A stretch of DNA of 64,000 nucleotides, taken from positions 17,023,406 to 17,087,405 of the forward strand of contig OZ020514.1 in the NCBI GenBank assembly GCA_963971425.1, given 5' to 3'. Source of the stretch: Bryoerythrophyllum caledonicum (Eukaryota; Streptophyta; Bryopsida; Pottiales; Pottiaceae). Numbering within the stretch: the first letter of the stretch is position 1; every line of letters starts with the position of its first letter. The notes below the pieces were generated by a model. The model was not told the origin of the DNA, ran no database searches, and worked only from the letters and a program-made list of their open reading frames with translations. This document shows positions 1 to 10,515 of this stretch, one piece after another. A program made the translations under genes and the position numbers.

Positions 1-67
1 TTGTCATGGTTCACTGGTCATGTAAACGACGTCTGATTCACTAATTTTTGTTCGAATTTCAACCAAT

Positions 68-504
68 TTATCCTTGACCCGAGAATAAATACAAAAAGAA
101 ATCCGTAACAAGAAGTAAAGTATCCTCGAGCCAAGGATAAATTGGAAGAAATTCGTTGATAAAAAGCACTATGGACCCGAAATCATGCTTGTTGTAAAGC
201 AGTCACAGAAATTTTATGTGAAAAATATGTTTGCCCATTACACGTCGATACCTGGCATCACGAATAAAACCATAATTTAAAAATGATTCTCTGGCTATCC
301 TTGAGTCGAGGATAGTTGGCTTCCAAACCACGTTACATTCATCGACTTAAGAAATATGTATCCTCGGCTCGAGGATAAATAAATTAAGAATCCATAAAAT
401 CCGCACATTTTCAGGTTAAGTTATCCTCGACTCGAGGATAACTAGACTCACAATCTAATATCATTTGTCATGAAGAGGAATACCTATCCTCGACTCGAGG
501 ATAA
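68..504. repeat. Cluster of six dispersed ~20-bp palindromes
   Basis: Six copies of a palindrome with core TATCCTCGACTCGAGGATA (9-bp arms, one central base; the best copies extend by T and A on the outside). Copy centres are at 78, 130, 305, 368, 431 and 494. The last four centres are exactly 63 bp apart, although the 42-bp segments between them are unrelated. Copies at 421 and 484 are perfect or nearly so; the others differ mainly by C-to-T or G-to-A changes, often at the CG of TCGA. The cluster ends 46 bp before a putative exon starting at 550, so it probably lies in an upstream intron or promoter. Function unknown. Confidence 0.9.
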
Positions 505-549
505 GCCACAAATTGATTTCAAATATCCATGTGGTCATGCATTCTGCAG

Positions 550-3396
550 ATGGCCAATGACCCAATGGATATTGTGAACGACTACGACTATTCAGCGGAG
601 GAGTTCTTCATCGAGAAGTTCGAAAATCCGTTCGAACCGTCCCCCTTCATCGACGACGTGGTGGAAAACTATGGCACACTATGGGCGTTTCGGGATGTAG
701 TGTGGACTTGGTTGTTATCAAAATCCGGAAAATGTGTACAGATAACGATCAAAGTCAGTGACGAAGTCCCCTATGTGCTTCTGAACCGAAACGAGAGAGT
801 GACTATTGTCGAGCAACAACAAAAAGAGTATATCGTGCTCGGAATTCAAGCTTTCAATGACGTAGGAGCTAATCTTCCCCACTGCTACTCCATTGTTGTC
901 AAAGTGGGTTCATATCACGGGCAACTTGACTTCTCGGAGTTGCTTGAATGTGTTGTGCGAAACGGACAGGGATCGCTAAAGGAGGCGTTTGAGAAGTACT
1001 TGCCCTGAACAAACGACGATGCTGTAAAGGTGAATAGGCGATTGGTTCGAATTCATCAATTCCTTTCAGCATTTGGAGCTCGGCCGGTTCTTGTTGAAGC
1101 GATTGCACGTCATCGACCTCGCCAACTTGGTGCTGATGCAACCAATCCATCAGGTTCATCTGCACCTAGAACTTCGAGCCGTGCTCCGCCAAGAAGGCCG
1201 TCGACAACGTCTGCAACGGCTGGAGAGCCCTCCTCAAAGAAGAAAAAGTCCATTGCTGGTCGAAGCTCCACCTTGACCGTAACGTGGGCTGCCACTCCGA
1301 GCAAAGCCCGAAACGATCCGCAGGTGGATTTTGAAGCGGTCACCGAATCGCAGCGTTTGTTTTGGGAGGAATGCAAGGGATGTTTGCCGTTCGATAGTTC
1401 AACATATTCGATTAGAATCGAGCAGTGCGTTGTTGCAAAAGCCCAGTACTGCATTTGGGAAATAGAGGAGGGCATTGTGTTAAGCACCATGGACTTCCTC
1501 GTGCAACTTGGCAAAATTGATCAATGCTAGAAGATCTGTGTTTGCCCAGTCGATGCGGATGGTGAGCCTCTTCAGCGGAAGCCAACGTCTTGGGACGATA
1601 TCAAAAAGGGCAAGTTCATGCTAATCAATGGACAACATAGCGTAGAGGCCTCCAGGCGTCTGCAAAACATCGAAAAGTGCGGGGAGAATCGAAAGAATGT
1701 GTTGCAACATTGCGATGCATATGTAGTTTGGTCAACAAATCCTCAGAAGTTGCTTAGGATTTCCAAATTCCTCAACGACATCAACTACCTTGACCATGCT
1801 CAACCGACTTTGGGGAACCAGATCTTAAGTTGCCAAAGAATTTGGCTCAACTCGGGACGACCGAGTTACCAACAAGGAGAGGGCGCAACTTGCGGCAATG
1901 CCGCCGTTTTCGACCAGGAGAAATACTCGGTAAGCTTCCGTCTCTGGAAGTATCCTCAAGTCGAGGATAATACTTGATACTAAACAACTTCCATTTTAAC
2001 TCTCCTGCATGTCTTCTTCATTTTCATTGTTTTTGTTTAAATATTTGACATGCATAGGTTTCCTGAATTGCAGTTGTTCTCCAAACTTATCGTGAACCGC
2101 TTCCAAAACATCGACCCCACGAAGGAAGGGAAGCACGTGAACAAGTCATCACATATCACGAACGAGATCAAGGTGATCACATTGCCTGATGACATTTTCG
2201 AGCTGTCGGAAGATTTTCTCAAAAAACACACGAAAGGCAAGATCATCAACTTGAACACGATGGTCATGTATAATGAGGCTATAGGTTTCAGAGCCTCTCC
2301 CATCCATCGTGAATTTTTCAAGAGGTTGAGCCACCTCTCCGATAAGAACTTACGGGACCTGTTCACCTACCTGGTTGACAGTGAAGGCCCAAATCGATAC
2401 CCAAAAGTCACGCTCCGGCGGACAAGCGTGGTTCACGGGTCCTGCTATCACTACGAGGAGTGGGCATATTGCCGGAAGCAAAAGCGCATTGTCCTTCAGG
2501 AATTGATCGCAATTGATCCTTCTTTGAAGTTTTTGATGCCAGACGGGTCCACAAACGACGAGGTGAGGAAGGTATGGAAGTAAGAACACTGCGTGTCTTC
2601 TGCGACGTACAATATGCTCCTTGTCCGGCCCAACAAGGAGTTCTTCTCCATGAGGCTCACAAATGCTGAGAAGCTAAAGCGAGCATCTCAATTGATGGAG
2701 AAGTTTCCGAACATGTTTCCATTCTTTCGGAAGTTTTTGTACATGAAGAGCCACATCGACCCGGTTGTTGGACCATCCAAGCTTCGCGATTTTGATGGGG
2801 AGAAAATGGATTTCTCCGAATATTATGATCCGCCTGCGCACGACAGAGAGTCGTCCCTTGGAGTCCTTGACCTTCGACAGGTCCCGAGGTGGTCTTCCAA
2901 AGACAACTCATGTGAAGAGCCATACTTCTCTGCGTTTCTGAAGACCTTAAAGACGTAGAGAAACAAACCCACCCTAAACTCTCCAACTGTTTGGGTGTCG
3001 ATAACCTCTTCTGAGCAGCGAGCCGTGCAAGCTGGAAAGTATGACGAGAGAAGGATGTCCAAATATGTGTGCCTTTAGTCAAGGTACATGCCATCCACAT
3101 ACGAGCGACTCAATTTGGGGACATCGAGGTCAAAGTGTTCTGAGGTTTACCTACTGTTCCTCATAAGGGACGACCATCCCAAGTCTCCTTCGCTACTGAA
3201 GATGGTTAATCTGAAAAACTCTGCCGTGGATACTCCATACTACACCGAGAAAAACAAGTATTTTGAGGCATGCTTCACAGTTCACGGCTACGAGTTGCGG
3301 ATGGAGTTCTACCTTGAGCTCTTATCAACCTTCTGCAAGCCCGCAAGAAGAGTTTTCAAAGTTTATTGAGGCTCCAAGCTAGTGTCGGCGAGTAAG
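550..3396 (+). pseudogene. Decayed multi-exon gene with ParB/sulfiredoxin-like segment
   Basis: Two exons can be modelled: 550-1929 (acceptor TTCTGCAG before ATG) and 2074-3396, separated by an intron at 1930-2073 (GTAAGC donor). Both are phase 0. The reading frame stays open for 2.7 kb apart from in-frame stops at 1006 (TGA), 1528 (TAG), 2581 (TAA), 2956 (TAG), 3076 (TAG) and 3367 (TGA). Each is one C-to-T change from CGA, CAG or CAA, and no frameshift is seen. Around 1500-1665 the translation resembles the ParB/Srx fold: a stretch equivalent to the SIkenG-iqPi-V strand, then GKFMLINGQHSVEASRRL, like the ParB (N/D)GxHRxxAA motif. The middle has a basic Ser/Pro-rich linker (KKKK near 1240). 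The rest (2074-3396) is hydrophilic and unrecognised. The gene may start upstream of the window. A ParB-like nuclease or DNA-binding role is inferred from one motif only. Confidence 0.5.
1950..1970. repeat. Intronic copy of the ~20-bp palindrome
   Basis: Core TATCCTCAAGTCGAGGATA, 20 bp inside the modelled intron 1930-2073. One CG has become CA relative to the consensus. Confidence 0.85.
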
Positions 3397-3422
3397 GTAA
3401 TTGATCCCCTTCATTATCAAGT

Positions 3423-3543
3423 TTATCCTCGGGTCAAGGATAAATCCAATGAATCACCCATTCACATTATTCTGTACTTGGTTGCTCTATATCTTGCCTC
3501 TTCATGTATCCATAGTAATTGTTTATTCTCGAGTCGAGGATAA
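3423..3543. repeat. Two intronic copies of the ~20-bp palindrome
   Basis: Copies at 3423-3443 and 3523-3543, centres 100 bp apart, both inside the modelled intron 3397-3619 (donor GTAATT, acceptor TTTCGCAG). Each differs from consensus by one to three bases, mostly transitions. Confidence 0.85.
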
Positions 3544-3619
3544 CTCTCATGCTTGCCTCTCTATTTTTGATTGCTTTAGTTGTCGTATTTAACTCATTTT
3601 TTTGTCTTGTCTTTCGCAG

Positions 3620-5208
3620 ATGTTCAGAACGTCATTTTACGGTATGGACAAGAACTATCGCATGTTATACAAACACAATACGAAAAAAATTGAAAAGTAT
3701 GACATAAACGACTTCCTCCATAAGGATTGTGCGTATGCTAGTCCCCTGCCGTCGGATTCCGATGCTCTGAAATCCGCACCATCCCTCAACACTTCAGATC
3801 GCAGGCCCTCAAAGATTGTTGCCGCTTGCACAAGCTCTGCCCAAAGGACTTCGGCAACTGCAGCTGCAACGGCCTCAACCTCTGGAACCGAAGCTCCCAT
3901 TCATCGGCCTAGAGCCAGGGGAGCTTCTGGTGTTCGTCCGTCAAGCTGCGAACGAAGCGAACGAAGTCTCCATCAACAAAGTGCTTGTAGCGGATGCCAA
4001 CCCTCCACTCCCGCGCCAATCTCCTCCTCCGCCGAATCCCCCGAAAGATTTTGACGAAGATACCCAGGAATTGGATACGTATGGGAGTAATATGGGTGTG
4101 AACCTCTTGTCCCTTGGACCTGATTCGGCTGGGCCATCTTCTCGATATGCTGATGATGAAGGCAAATCACCGGTATCATCATCCTCCGGAGACGACGTTG
4201 AGGTCCTTCCTTGTGAGGTTCCTTCCTCTGATATTCCCAGTCCACAAGGGGATGCCTCTGCTGTTTTGGAGCCTCCATCTTAGGAGGCACCACAAGCTGA
4301 TGGGGGCACGAAGCGGGATGATGCCATCATCCTGCTTTCAGATTCCAGTGACGATGAAGGCCCAAGACTTTCTATGACTGGCCAATCAAATGTTGATACT
4401 CCCGAAGAAGAAGGTCTTTTGCAAGAGGTTCTGATTGAGGCTTTCGGCTTATTTATCAACGCTACTGGAGAAGCCCCGCCCCCTGGAGAGGTTGTGAAGT
4501 ACGAACTTGGTGGTGATTTTTATCAACATCTAGCGGACAAAAGCCAAATGGAGGAGAAAGACAAGCAGAATATGTTGGATCGCTTGGAAGAGTCCAAGCG
4601 TAGGTAGGCAGAGATGGAGGTTGCTCTTGGAAAGCAGAGGATGGAATTTGCTTTGGAGAAGGAGCGGATCAAGGCGACTATCAGGGCTGAGCTTCAACTT
4701 CAAATGAAGGCAAACCTGGCCCAGATGTACCTGAATAAGGGTGGAGGACCAGATGATGTTGCCGCCCTCTGAGGTGCCTATGAACACGAGTTATCCTTGC
4801 ATCAAAGATAACTCAGGTTCTGGGCTCTCTACTCCCTTGCAGCCTTTGGCTCCGTTACCTCAAAGTTCGCCATCTGTTCCTATTCTTCAACCTTCCTCTC
4901 CTAATCACCAGCAATCACTTCTGGGGGAATCACCTACGTACGCGGATGTTACCGAGGTGCCCTCTCCAAGCAGACGCTCTGTGGAGTATCCTCGACCCGA
5001 GGATACGCCGGGTGTCTACCTACACCAGAACCCGCTTCCACTCCCTACTCCCCTTCAACAGTCTGAGGAGTGCGACGTAGAGGCCCGCTTTGTCGACGTT
5101 CCTGTAGTGGTTGAGGATGTCAGTACGGTGGAGGAAGATCGAGTGGATTACGAGCCGTCACCTGATGGACCTCCAAACGGAGTGTGTGATTCTAACCATG
5201 TTGGCTAG
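3620..5208 (+). pseudogene. Decayed exon: Pro/Ser-rich linker, SIM-like motif, coiled coil
   Basis: The exon opens directly after an acceptor (TTTCGCAG before ATG at 3620), in phase with the preceding exon, so it is probably part of the same gene. The frame shifts once near 3890-3990 and again near 4750, and carries TAG stops at 4281 and 4605. The translation runs from a Ser/Thr/Ala/Pro-rich low-complexity region to IILLSDSSDDEG at about 4325-4360, which fits a SUMO-interacting motif (hydrophobic core followed by Ser/Asp/Glu). A Lys/Glu-rich coiled coil follows (about 4540-4740), then a Pro-rich tail. Two copies of the dispersed palindrome are translated in the tail. No enzyme domain recognised. 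Functional SUMO binding is an inference. Confidence 0.45.
4791..5006 (+). repeat. Two coding copies of the ~20-bp palindrome
   Basis: Copies at 4791-4811 and 4986-5006 lie inside the open tail of the exon and are read in the same frame, giving YPCIKDN and YPRPEDT. The first is degenerate (four or five changes); the second keeps near-perfect arms. Their 21-bp length is a multiple of three, so an insertion would not break the frame. This recalls the way Rickettsia palindromic elements sit in coding genes; relatedness is not implied. Confidence 0.7.
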
Positions 5209-5434
5209 GTCTTTTTTTTCAAATTTTTCAAGCTATTTTACGAGCTACAGCCGTGTATTTTTTGAAAGACTACTCATAGTCTCTAGTAGGTCTTATATGG
5301 GTGTATTGGACTGCAAGCATCAGATACATATGAGTTTTAATGCACATTAGGTAGAGTGTACATATTTGTAAAAGCATTTGCTTATAATTTATCGAATTGT
5401 TTAACAATTCAGTTTTCTTCAATTGTTTTCTCAG

Positions 5435-6402
5435 ATGAGAATGGATGATATTCTTCATCGACCTCTTGCATTGAAGCCTCGGATTGGGAATGGTTTACAG
5501 AAGTCGCTATGTGGGGGAGAATTGATGCAATCTCTGACACTTCCTTTGCATATTGCTCAATGTCCATTTCATCAGGTAATTTCCATTGACTTTAGTATGT
5601 GTTCGTCCTGTCCCAGTACTGTCTGCAGAGGAGTTTGTCCGTAGTCCTCAACCGGTGGCCACACAAGTAGCTTAATATTGTTCTGGATATTAATGGCATC
5701 TTGTGCGGGACAGAGCATCCCCCCCCGGTTGTCTAGAGGCTGAGGGAGTTGGGCAGTGTACTCTTGCACCGTCCCTGCGTACATAGGTCCGAAAGCTGTA
5801 TATACTCGCCCTAGAGTTCGTGCGTTTCTGGCGGACATCCGAAACATCACGAACTCTATTGTCGTCTCGAGCTCGATGAAGAAATCCATCATAGTTGAAA
5901 TCTCGAAGTATCTTTTTTCGGACATGCCTTCTCCAGCTTTGGTTCGTGGTCAGGAGAGTTGTAAGAGAATTGAAACCTCGCCCAATAAGTTCTTGATGGA
6001 TCAAAATAATTGGAACAAGATGATCTTTTTGAAAACCGTGTCATCAACTTTATTTAGGCGCTGACTTGAGTCGATGGTCCTAGATTTGGACAACACCCTT
6101 CTCATCAACGACAGCCCGGAGAAGAGCGTCTGTAATCATACCGGAAATGCCATTTTTCTTCGTCCGTGGAGATATGCGGCTTGTTCCTTACTCAGGAACT
6201 TGTACCTTCGCTGCGACGTTTGGTTTCCGAATGCCCTGTTGGGCAATTACATGATTATGTTAATAACAATTGCATAGGGGTTCCACCGTTGGCGCGTAAT
6301 AGTCCTTTTATGAAATATATTGTAGATGGGATGGCGCTGTCAAACAAGAACGTTGGTTTTGTCTATGAAATTCCACATGGTTCTACTTCATCAGCTTCAT
6401 AG
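5435..6402 (+). pseudogene. Decayed NIF/FCP1-like HAD phosphatase-type domain
   Basis: Modelled exons are 5435-5575 (TCAG before ATG; donor GTAATT) and 5629-6402. The second reads NIVLDINGILC near 5674-5706, matching the plant NIF-like first motif (LVLDxNGxL, Asn replacing the second Asp of classic HAD). Then come VYTRPRVRAFLADI (about 5798) and, near 6074, MVLDLDNTLLINDSPEKSV plus GNAIFLRPW, matching the LLVDDSPEK...NAI motif near the end of NIF/SCP domains. It is broken: TAG at 5668, a frame change at the C8 run 5719-5728, TGA at 6062 and a frame change near 6166. The family dephosphorylates Ser on proteins such as RNA polymerase II CTD; activity here is unlikely. It may be a separate gene or the 3' part of the preceding one. 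Confidence 0.55.
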
Positions 6403-6769
6403 TTTCAGAGGCTTCTATTTTGTACTATTGTAGGCATTTAGTATCGACATTGTAAACATTCTTTTACATTCTGAATATAAAAATACTTTAAAACTTCAAC
6501 AAGGTTTTTTGTAACTTATTTTCATTGTTTCGTGTTTTTCGTTTCATATGTGCTTCTATTCATCTTTTGGTCGGTTCTAGGATTTATCATTGTTTTCAGT
6601 ATTTTTTTTATCCTCTGGTCGAGATTACTGTGTTTATTGTGGAAACAAAGTAAACTGTATTTCTTCAGGCTTGGTTTCATATTTTTCTTCGGATCGAGCA
6701 TGCGTTGGATTGCTGTGACTGTTGTTATGTCCTACTCATCGCTTCTTTCATCACGTGTGTCTTTTGCAG

Positions 6770-7534
6770 GTTGTGAAGGCTACCGTCCCTCCTCTATGTA
6801 GGAGTAATCGTAGTAAACCGCTCTCCAATTGTGGCTTGTTTTCTGAGTACCCTGGGTCTCTTCCTGGAGGATTTTCCCAATCCCACCATTCAAAGTCGTT
6901 TATTATGTGCAGTGCAACCAATGCTCTCTCTGCTATCATGGACTTTTCTACACAGAAGGTCGATGATGGTGTTGTTGATAGCCCTCCTGAGCGGAGGGCT
7001 GGAATTCCTTGTATGGCATCTCCTTCGCCACTCAAACGGATGTGTGCTTCTGTAGAGCTTGTTGGCAATTGCACTCCTAAACGGCAGATCTATGTTAATG
7101 GTGCAATTGGTGTGAACGAGGTGAAGGAGTCTGAGCCTATCACTTCCAATTTGATAATTCCGCCTTCAACTATTCCTGTCAAGCCTTCTCCTACCCCTGC
7201 TAAGTGGAGGTTGCTTCCTAGTTCCAGATCTGAAGGTATTGTAGGAGTTAGTAATCCTCCCATACGTTCAACGGGATTGCATACTGAATCTCTCGGTTTA
7301 AAGCCTAGATCTTTGAGATCCGCATCTTCACAGTTTCGTCGGAATTCACTATGCTTGAGTGGAGGTGGTGGTTCTGGGGCTGATAGTGGTCAGTGCCATC
7401 AATCACGTCATTCACCTTTGCTGAAATCCGTGAATTATTCGGAAGTGGATGATTACTATAAACCCTATTCTCGGAGGAAGGAAATTATGATTGGGTATGC
7501 GAAAGTGAAAGCGCAGGAGGCCTTGCTTCTGTAG
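6770..7534 (+). CDS. Unrecognised 3'-terminal exon, Ser/Pro-rich
   Basis: An open frame of about 255 codons follows a good acceptor (CTTTTGCAG at 6761-6769) and ends at TAG 7532. The composition is Ser/Pro-rich and probably disordered, with a short Gly-rich stretch (GGGGSG) and a Tyr/Lys/Arg-rich end. There is no recognised domain. It lies downstream of the HAD relic on the same strand and has no internal stop, unlike its neighbours. It may be the last exon of the same locus; the donor exon is not obvious. Confidence 0.3.
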   Translation, partial: VVKATVPPLCRSNRSKPLSNCGLFSEYPGSLPGGFSQSHHSKSFIMCSATNALSAIMDFSTQKVDDGVVDSPPERRAGIPCMASPSPLKRMCASVELVGNCTPKRQIYVNGAIGVNEVKESEPITSNLIIPPSTIPVKPSPTPAKWRLLPSSRSEGIVGVSNPPIRSTGLHTESLGLKPRSLRSASSQFRRNSLCLSGGGGSGADSGQCHQSRHSPLLKSVNYSEVDDYYKPYSRRKEIMIGYAKVKAQEALLL

Positions 7535-8386
7535 ACACAATGAGGTGGTTCAACCATTTCTTCTAGTGAAGGGGGTACTCCTAAGTAGGAACAATTGTAT
7601 ATGCTTCAGGAGTTCTTCCATGTTTTGTTATAGAGACGATAGAATAGATCCTAGACTACTATAAACAGAAATCTGCTTGCAATTGTCTATTGTGGTAAAC
7701 AATGTCATGAAAATAAAATTTTAGTATTATTATTTTCCATTGTACTCACTCTTCTTTGACTATGGATGGAATTAATTTTCTCTATGACGATCTATTAATA
7801 GTATGTCTTGTGTAATGCAATTATGGAGCGTCCCAATGATCATGTTGTTTTATTGTTGGATCGGGGATGTTTCTCGTATGTTATATGATGTATGCCTCTA
7901 TTTGCAACAACTTTTCACCATATTTGTTTCCGAAGTAACAGGTTTTTAGTCTCAAATCTCATGTTTTGTCTTATTTTAATGAATATGGTGTTAAATGGTC
8001 TCCTTCAGATCCCACCCGCCGCGATGCGTAGGCGGGGTTTGCAGCTTCTTCTAGACAGTCCACAAATGCAAGAGAATGGCGCAACATGGACTCACGAACG
8101 TCAAAGGACTTTTTTGAAGACGCATATACAGGCTTATGGAGGAACTCCCTAAACAATTTAATTAGTGATAGGACGATTGTGTTTTGCCTCGGGGTAAATG
8201 AGTGTTGTTCATGACTTTCTTTCATGAAGTTTTAAATAAAGCTTGGATTAATAGTATATGCTTCTTTTACCGTTACCAATTTTTTGGACATTTGGCTAAT
8301 TTGGTCCATCCATGGAATGAAATATAGTATTTGCGGTACATTGTCTTTATGCTTTGCACCTACAAATGTCTACGTATATTGATATT
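7535..8386. other. Non-coding, AT-rich
   Basis: No supported gene. The only notable structure is a short GC hairpin (CCCGCC 8015-8020 with GGCGGG 8031-8036) in otherwise AT-rich DNA. Confidence 0.4.
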
Positions 8387-10515
8387 TCAAAGAGCATATA
8401 TTGTCAAAGTCATTGAAATCTCCCAATATAACGAATATGGTGTTTTCTCAGTTTGTCCACGCCGCTTCCAGTTCACCGCACGCTTCTTCCGACGACAATC
8501 TATCCTCACGGAGTCTTCCACGAGGTGCTCATCAATTGCCAAGTGGAAATCCACATGGTAGAGATAGGGCAACTCTAGCTCCTCCATCTCGTTTCTAAAA
8601 ATTATTCAGCAATTCATGATCGATTGGTCTACTACAAACCACAACATCATGTGCCACCACTTCTGTGTTGAGAGCTGCACAGAGTAGTTGCCACGAATCT
8701 TATCAGTGACATCTACTCCACGCATCATCTGCTAATATTGGAGATGTACAAGACTCCTCAAGACAAAATCTGGCTTCACTTTCCTCCGAGTTCTTAGTGA
8801 GACCTTCACTCTTGGTCTCCACGTGGCTTCTGTTGTAGACAAGAAATTCTCTACCTTCTTATCTTGCCAAGACACAACAACCATCTGCTTACGCCGATTC
8901 ATCTTGATACCGATGCTCCCCCTCTACTTCTTGTTACGCATTCGCTTCATCTCCTTCAACAAGCCACGCCAATTACAACGCATTGTGCTAGTCGCCCAGA
9001 AGCTGCAGCAAAGATGCTCATGGTAGAGCCTTACGGACGTGAAGAAGTTGTCCGTCACTATTGTGTGCCACCGGCCCTGCAAATGCCGAGTTAAATCCAA
9101 AACAACCATTTATCCTAAACCTCCGGTTCCTTCTCCTATGCCCTTGCCGACGTAGACACTGGCGTTGATCACAATACAAGACTTTGCGCTAAGTTTAATG
9201 CCGAAATGAATAGGTTTTCCTCTCATAAACTGGCTTATAAACTGGCGTATTTACCTTTATATGCAACAATCAATTTGTCCACAAATATATCCCTGCCACT
9301 ATTGTAAATACCTTTAGAGAGAGCAACAAAGTGATCTAGGAGCCATTGAAACTTAGCGCACGTGTCCAGGAGAGGAGTCATGGACCTCCCTCTATTCCGA
9401 TCATCCTCTTTGAACCTAGGATCTGACGCTGCAATGTCCTGTCCACATTGAGGGTTGTTGTTGAAGCCGTTGTCTCCTAAACTACAGCCAATGAGGTCAA
9501 CATTGGCATTAGGCATCTCAGACAGGGATTTTGTGTGGACACGACCTCGGCTAGAACTCTCTATATCGAGAATATCACGCAACGTCAAAGTACCTAGCTG
9601 ACTCCATACGCAATGTTCTCAGTTACTACCAGTTTTGAAGGTCTTCACCAGGCGCGTCTGAGAACTCACTACTGTAAGAATCATTGTCAAAGTCCGGGCT
9701 AGACTCAACGGCTTCTCGGTCTGCCTTCTCATTTAAGGACTCCCTGTCACTTCCACGAATCTCGTCCAAGTCTCCTCTTTCACGACCTAAAGTAGCCTTG
9801 TCCACCGAATGAAGGCACCAAAATATGCTCGAAAAGCGCTTGCAGGCCATAATTGGTGGATTACATAACAATGAAGTATCTTCTTTAAGCATGTCCTTTA
9901 ATGCATCGCGGGTAACTTCTTTATGCCCATGTATAATACAATTCCAAACCAGGCCCGCAGTTTAAGAACCGTTACATCATACCATATATTTCCACCTTTG
10001 GTCCTCGAGGTAGACCTTGACGAAGTTGATGGAATGACCGTCTTGGCATACCTGTTCGTTTCTACAGCTATGATCTGCAAGACATCCTCTGTGAAATAGA
10101 GACCAAAGAGGGGTCCAGGCGATGGTATTCCAGGAAACCCATCTTGCGCAACCCATCCAGGAGTTGGTCCAACGAACATACGACGTGATCCTAGAAGAGT
10201 CACATGCTCTAGTTCCAATTGGATTTATGGTAATACGAATCAAACTCAGCGTCGTCAAATCGACTTACATTGTATGTTTTTGGTTCATTAGCACAAAGAT
10301 TGTCCTCCATTACATTTGACGTACTCCCATGTGAACCCCTCTGTCGAGCGGGCTTCACTGCCACCTGGTTGCCCTTCTTTCTCTATGACCTTGAGGGTGG
10401 GAATTTTGAAGCTCCAAGACCTGTAGGGGATGGCATCCACTCTTAGGTTGACATTGTCAAAGGCCTTCACCTCCCCTTCACCCACATTAGGCGACGGTAG
10501 ATCCCATATCTTCAT
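8387..10515 (-). pseudogene. piggyBac-family transposase relic
   Basis: Read on the minus strand, fragments occur in the order of a piggyBac (DDE_Tnp_1_7) transposase. The N-terminal part (about 10218-9898) has LYFTEDVLQIIAVETNRYA and an FGIVLYMGIKKLP stretch. Then comes an MACKRFSSIFWCLH segment (9850), and FVDKLIVAYKGK with the first catalytic Asp at 9277-9279. HTIVTDNFFTS carries the second Asp at 9050-9052, GVDVTDK carries the third at 8711-8713, and KWWHMMLWFVVDQ follows. All three catalytic Asp codons survive, but several stops and frame changes lie between fragments, so the gene is dead. Minus-strand ORFs at 10571-10948 may be further upstream exons. No TTAA-flanked terminal repeats were identified. 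The live enzyme would cut and paste DNA at TTAA sites. Confidence 0.75.

Noticed and set aside
295..504. CRISPR-like array (21-bp repeats, 42-bp spacers)
   Set aside because: Repeats are dispersed far beyond the array, also occur in introns and coding sequence, and there are no cas genes; the setting is eukaryotic.
1006..3369. Alternative genetic code or stop-codon reassignment
   Set aside because: TAA, TAG and TGA all occur and are matched by frameshifts nearby, while the TMEM41-like gene and the retrotransposon ORFs use ordinary stops; mutation decay explains it better.
550..3396. Organellar DNA with U-to-C RNA editing of stops
   Set aside because: The window has spliceosomal-type introns, LTR elements and DNA transposons, so it is nuclear; no organelle genes are present.
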